Positions 60,675 through 64,000 of a DNA stretch of 64,000 bases are shown one piece after another. The notes under the pieces are model-generated. The model did no database searches. It had not been told where the DNA came from and worked only from the letters and a program-made list of their open reading frames with translations. The stretch is from Flagellimonas hadalis (GTDB lineage: Bacteria; Bacteroidota; Bacteroidia; Flavobacteriales; Flavobacteriaceae), in assembly GCF_007785775.2 (NCBI RefSeq), contig NZ_VNIK02000002.1, forward strand, positions 395,017-459,016, given 5' to 3'. Each line of letters begins with the position of its first letter. Position 1 is the first letter of the stretch. A program made the translations under genes and the position numbers.

Positions 60675-63600
60675 TTAATCCTCAACGGAGAGATAGTTCA
60701 GTTTTAAATTGTTGAACTCCTCATTGAATGCCGCTATCTCTTTGTCCACCATTGCATCAAAAGCGGTAAGTTGTTCCTTTATTTTGGCGGAAAGTTCATT
60801 TTTCACCGCAATGTCCTGCTCCGTTGGCGGAAAATCGTCCAAAGCGACCAAACTGTTCAAATGGCCCAATTTGTTGGTGAGCCTGATCGGGAAGTTCAAG
60901 GGGTCTTGGTTACTTTGGTTTTTCGTTTGGTATAGCGCCTTTTCAATTTCCCCAAACCCTTCCTTCATTTTTTTGGCTTTTTCCACTAAGGCCTTGGTAG
61001 CTTCGTTGTCCTTGTATTGCTTAACGAACTCGTCCAGTTTGCCATTGATGTTCCTGATTTTTTTGATGGATTGGTGTGCCCTGTCCACAGTCTCGTTCAC
61101 ATCGGTGATAAAATCGTGCTGTTCCTGCATTTCTGCAATACTGGCCTCCGATCTTGGATCGGGCAAGATCTTGAATTCTTGGGATTGTTCTTCCCCATTC
61201 ACGTTCAAATGTACCTTGTAGGTGCCCGGTACCGCTTTGGCCCCGTTGAGGTTGGCCCACCAGAGAATCATGCCCTGAAGCCTTTCTGCCCCTTTTCCCC
61301 TAGTGTCCCAAACAAAAGTGTTTCCACCTTTTTTGGCCTCCAGTTTTTTGTCCTTCTCCTTGGCATAAGTGCTATAGGTAGCCAAAGTATCACCGCTCAT
61401 TTTGGTATAAGTAAGGGCTATGCTGTCCTTTTCCTGAACATCCTTTAGATAGAAATGGGTGATCACCCCATTGGCTAGGTTTTGTCCTTCCGTCTTGGAA
61501 GGCCTTCTTGCTGCATTGCCCTTGGTCCGATAACTGTCCCTGGGATGATATAGGATGGCACTGGCGGATTTGTTCGCATCGTTCAACTGGTGCAATACGG
61601 TGAGATCATCAATGACCCAAAGGCTTCTTCCCTGAGTGGCCACGATCAAGTTGTCATCCTTGATGGTCAGGTCCGTGATGGGCACAATGGGCAGGTTCAA
61701 TTGGAATTTCTCCCAGTTTTGGCCATCATTGAACGAAATGTATATCCCGGTCTCCGTTCCGGCATAGAGCAACCCTTTTCTTTTGGGGTCTTCACGGACC
61801 ACACGGGTAAAATGCTCCGCTTCGATGCCATTGGTGATCTTGGTCCACGTTTTCCCGTAGTCGGTGGTCTTATAGAGATAGGGGGCGAAATCACCCAATT
61901 TGTATCGGGTGGCCGCTACATAGCAGGTGCCCTCATCAAAAGCGGATGGTTCTATACTGTTGATCATGTTCCACTCGCGCATATTCGGCGGGGTGACGTT
62001 TTCCCATGTCTTTCCTCCATCCTTGGTCACATGGATGAGACCATCGTCACTGCCCACCCAGAGCAATCCTTCTTTCAACGGGCTTTCATTGGCCGCAAAA
62101 ATGGTGCAGTAGTATTCCACACTCGTGTTGTCCTGGGTGATGGGTCCTCCACTGGATACTAACTTTGCAGGATCGTTCCGTGTCAGGTCACCGCTGAGCA
62201 GTTCCCAACTTTGGCCTTCATTGGTGCTCAAATGCACGTGGTTGGAGAAGGTATACAGTTTTTTGGGATCGTGTTTGCTGAAAATAATGGGGAAATTCCA
62301 TTGGAATCGGTATTTCATGCCTTCCGCCCCATAACCCATAGGGTTATCCGGCCAAACATTGATGCCCCTTGTCGTCTTGTTCTTATGGTTGACGCGGGTC
62401 AGGAATCCGCCATAACTTCCGCCGTACACGATGTCGTCATTGGCCGGGTCCACAGCGATATGGGCCGATTCCCCTCCAGCGGTTTCTTCCCAATCGTCCT
62501 CTCCAATCGAATTGTCATCACTCCTGTAATTGATCCGCAAAGTAGAATTGTCCTGCTGTGCCACATAGATGCGATAGGGAAAAGCATTGTCCGTGACCAC
62601 TCTATAAAACTGGGCAGTAGGCTGGTTGTAATAGGTGCTCCAAGTTTCACCACCGTCGTAACTGATCTGGGCGCCGCCATCGTCACCAATGATCATGCGT
62701 TGGGAATTTTCCGGGGCTATCCATAGATCGTGGTGATCACCATGTGGCGCATTGAACGACTCAAAGGTCTTTCCTCCATCCGTGCTCCTGTGATAGCTTA
62801 CATTCAGCACATATACTTTGTCCACATCTTCGGCATCCGCATACACCCGGGTGTAATACCATGCTCTTTGCCGTAAACTTCGATCACTATTGACCAATGC
62901 CCATTTTTTCCCTCCATCGTCTGAGCGATATAACCCGCCTTTTTCCTTGTTTTCCACAATGGCCCATACCCTATCACTGTTTTTTGGGGAAACGGATACG
63001 CCAATGATCCCCAAGGTGTCTTTGGGGAAGCCTTCATTTTTTGAAATTTCGGCCCAGGTTTCCCCGCTATCGGTACTTTTCCAAAGGGCAGAACCATCAC
63101 CGCCGCTGCTCAAACTGTAAGGGGTGCGCTGCACTCGCCAAGTAGAAGCATATAAGATCCGGGGATTATTGGGGTCGAAGGTGAGATCTACTGCACCGGC
63201 CTGATCGTTCACAAAAAGGACCTTTCTCCAAGATGTCCCCCCATCTGTACTTTTATAGATCCCCCTGTCCTTGGCCGGTTTGTAGATATCGCCCATCACC
63301 GCAGCATACACGATGTTGTGGTCTGTGGGATGAACCCGCAATCTTGGGATGTGTCTTGTGTTTTCCAACCCAACGGACTTCCAGGTCTTTCCGGCATCCT
63401 CAGTCTTCCAGACCCCATAACCGGAAGAGACATTCCCACGGACCGTTTTTTCGCCGCCGCCCACATAGATTACATTCGGGTCGCTCTTGGCCACCTCGAC
63501 CGCACCGATGCTCCCTCCAAAATACCCATCGGAAATGTTTTCCCAACTGCGGCCTCCATCGGTGGTTTTCCAGACCCCACCACCTGTCGCTCCAAAATAA

Positions 63601-63809
63601 AACAAATTGGGTTCTCCCGGCACTCCGGTGACCGCAGCCGAACGTCCTCCCCGGAACGGGCCTATCAATCGGTACTCCAAACTGGAATAGAGCTCTTCGG
63701 GATATTCAGGTCCGACCTGATTGTTCTTTTTTCTTTGGGAATGTGTCGAGTTGGTGAAAAGGACCACGGCAAGCATCAGCATACCGATTTTGGAAAAGCA
63801 AGTCTTCAT
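60675..63809 (-). CDS. Secreted BNR/Asp-box (sortilin-like) repeat protein
   Basis: A 1044-residue exported protein with a Sec signal (MLMLAVVLFTNSTHSQ). The N-terminal two thirds (about 40-720) are Asp-box/BNR repeats, with many TDGGxTW and SxDGGxxW motifs (e.g. TTDGGRSWENISDG, STDGGTSWRKV, KTTDYGKTWTKI), forming one or two large beta-propellers of the VPS10/sialidase/xyloglucanase-like type. The last 300 residues are a helical/beta C-terminal extension. Such proteins are often called glycosyl hydrolase or WD40/YVTN/BNR-like without activity proven. Its function is unknown. Monocistronic. Confidence 0.9.
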   Translation of the reverse strand: MKTCFSKIGMLMLAVVLFTNSTHSQRKKNNQVGPEYPEELYSSLEYRLIGPFRGGRSAAVTGVPGEPNLFYFGATGGGVWKTTDGGRSWENISDGYFGGSIGAVEVAKSDPNVIYVGGGEKTVRGNVSSGYGVWKTEDAGKTWKSVGLENTRHIPRLRVHPTDHNIVYAAVMGDIYKPAKDRGIYKSTDGGTSWRKVLFVNDQAGAVDLTFDPNNPRILYASTWRVQRTPYSLSSGGDGSALWKSTDSGETWAEISKNEGFPKDTLGIIGVSVSPKNSDRVWAIVENKEKGGLYRSDDGGKKWALVNSDRSLRQRAWYYTRVYADAEDVDKVYVLNVSYHRSTDGGKTFESFNAPHGDHHDLWIAPENSQRMIIGDDGGAQISYDGGETWSTYYNQPTAQFYRVVTDNAFPYRIYVAQQDNSTLRINYRSDDNSIGEDDWEETAGGESAHIAVDPANDDIVYGGSYGGFLTRVNHKNKTTRGINVWPDNPMGYGAEGMKYRFQWNFPIIFSKHDPKKLYTFSNHVHLSTNEGQSWELLSGDLTRNDPAKLVSSGGPITQDNTSVEYYCTIFAANESPLKEGLLWVGSDDGLIHVTKDGGKTWENVTPPNMREWNMINSIEPSAFDEGTCYVAATRYKLGDFAPYLYKTTDYGKTWTKITNGIEAEHFTRVVREDPKRKGLLYAGTETGIYISFNDGQNWEKFQLNLPIVPITDLTIKDDNLIVATQGRSLWVIDDLTVLHQLNDANKSASAILYHPRDSYRTKGNAARRPSKTEGQNLANGVITHFYLKDVQEKDSIALTYTKMSGDTLATYSTYAKEKDKKLEAKKGGNTFVWDTRGKGAERLQGMILWWANLNGAKAVPGTYKVHLNVNGEEQSQEFKILPDPRSEASIAEMQEQHDFITDVNETVDRAHQSIKKIRNINGKLDEFVKQYKDNEATKALVEKAKKMKEGFGEIEKALYQTKNQSNQDPLNFPIRLTNKLGHLNSLVALDDFPPTEQDIAVKNELSAKIKEQLTAFDAMVDKEIAAFNEEFNNLKLNYLSVED

Positions 63810-63912
63810 GAATAAAGTATTGAGTTAGTCAGGCTTAAATGTAATCAAAAAGGGATAAAAAAGTTTTCCAATATTTCGTACTTTAACCCTCCAGATAAAA
63901 AACCTTAGTACT

Positions 63913-64000
63913 ATGCAAAATTTGTTCAGGCTCGCCTTGCTATCCATCCTTCTTGTGGCCTGTAAAAACCAATCGAAACAAACGGAAGAAACATCAACCC
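63913..64000 (+). CDS. Lipoprotein start (3' partial)
   Basis: ATG at 63913, signal peptide MQNLFRLALLSILLVAC with lipobox L-V-A-C17, then KNQSKQTEETST to the window edge. Only 29 codons are visible and the family cannot be identified. It is divergent from the BNR-protein gene, about 100 bp away. Confidence 0.7.
   Translation, partial: MQNLFRLALLSILLVACKNQSKQTEETST

Overview
The window looks like an ordinary chromosomal stretch of a marine member of the Flavobacteriaceae (Bacteroidota), most like the Muricauda/Allomuricauda/Flagellimonas group. The genus is an inference. Supporting signs are near-absent Shine-Dalgarno sites, repeated TAnnTTTG (-7) promoter boxes just upstream of genes, families typical of Flavobacteriia (DUF3078, DUF3109, DUF1080, BrxA/B bacilliredoxin, Bacteroidota-type RND pumps), and a palindromic intergenic repeat of the kind common in this family. 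About 53 protein genes are packed densely in short operons. I see no rRNA, tRNA, CRISPR array, insertion sequence or prophage.

Layout. 1-5.8 kb: the end of a tripartite RND efflux operon (TolC-like, lipoprotein adaptor, RND permease). 5.8-15.4 kb: housekeeping genes (aspS, a ClC protein, a cold-shock protein, tadA, dxs, a DUF3078 protein, dgt). 15.4-20.5 kb: a phosphate module (OprP-like porin and a PiT transporter with a PhoU-like tail) followed by a secreted GH130 enzyme. 20.5-22.5 kb: a translationally coupled yicC-gmk-nadD operon. 22.6-35.2 kb: a sugar-oxidation island built from two copies of the same divergent layout, a xylose-isomerase-like TIM barrel facing a GMC dehydrogenase. With it are two DUF1080 proteins, a Gfo/Idh/MocA oxidoreductase, two MFS transporters and one Tat-exported gluconate-dehydrogenase-like small subunit. 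35.2-39 kb: nrdB-nrdA. 39.1-42.5 kb: a possible small hidden transcription unit, then a LytTR regulator and TPR histidine kinase pair. 42.5-51.2 kb: mixed household and membrane genes (DUF3109, MarC, S41 protease, dCMP deaminase, HupE-like, DjlA-like, bacilliredoxin, PlsC, HD hydrolase, GT2). 51.4-64 kb: a Tat-exported oxidoreductase, a REP-like repeat, a radical SAM protein, a tandem duplication of collagen-like lipoproteins, an NtrY-like kinase operon, a HemJ-like protein, a large BNR/Asp-box exoprotein and the start of a lipoprotein gene.

How the genes work together. The most coherent system is the 22.6-35.2 kb island. GMC enzymes with their Tat-borne small subunit probably oxidise sugar hydroxyls outside the cytoplasm. 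DUF1080 and TIM-barrel proteins of these families are known to act on 3-keto-glycosides by elimination, hydration or hydrolysis. MFS carriers and the Gfo/Idh/MocA enzyme would take up and reduce the products. No SusC/SusD pair is present. The other items most worth following are the tandem lipoprotein duplication with conserved flanks and a diverged core, the unexplained minus-strand unit upstream of nrdB, and the Asn-substituted proton-relay positions of the RND pump.
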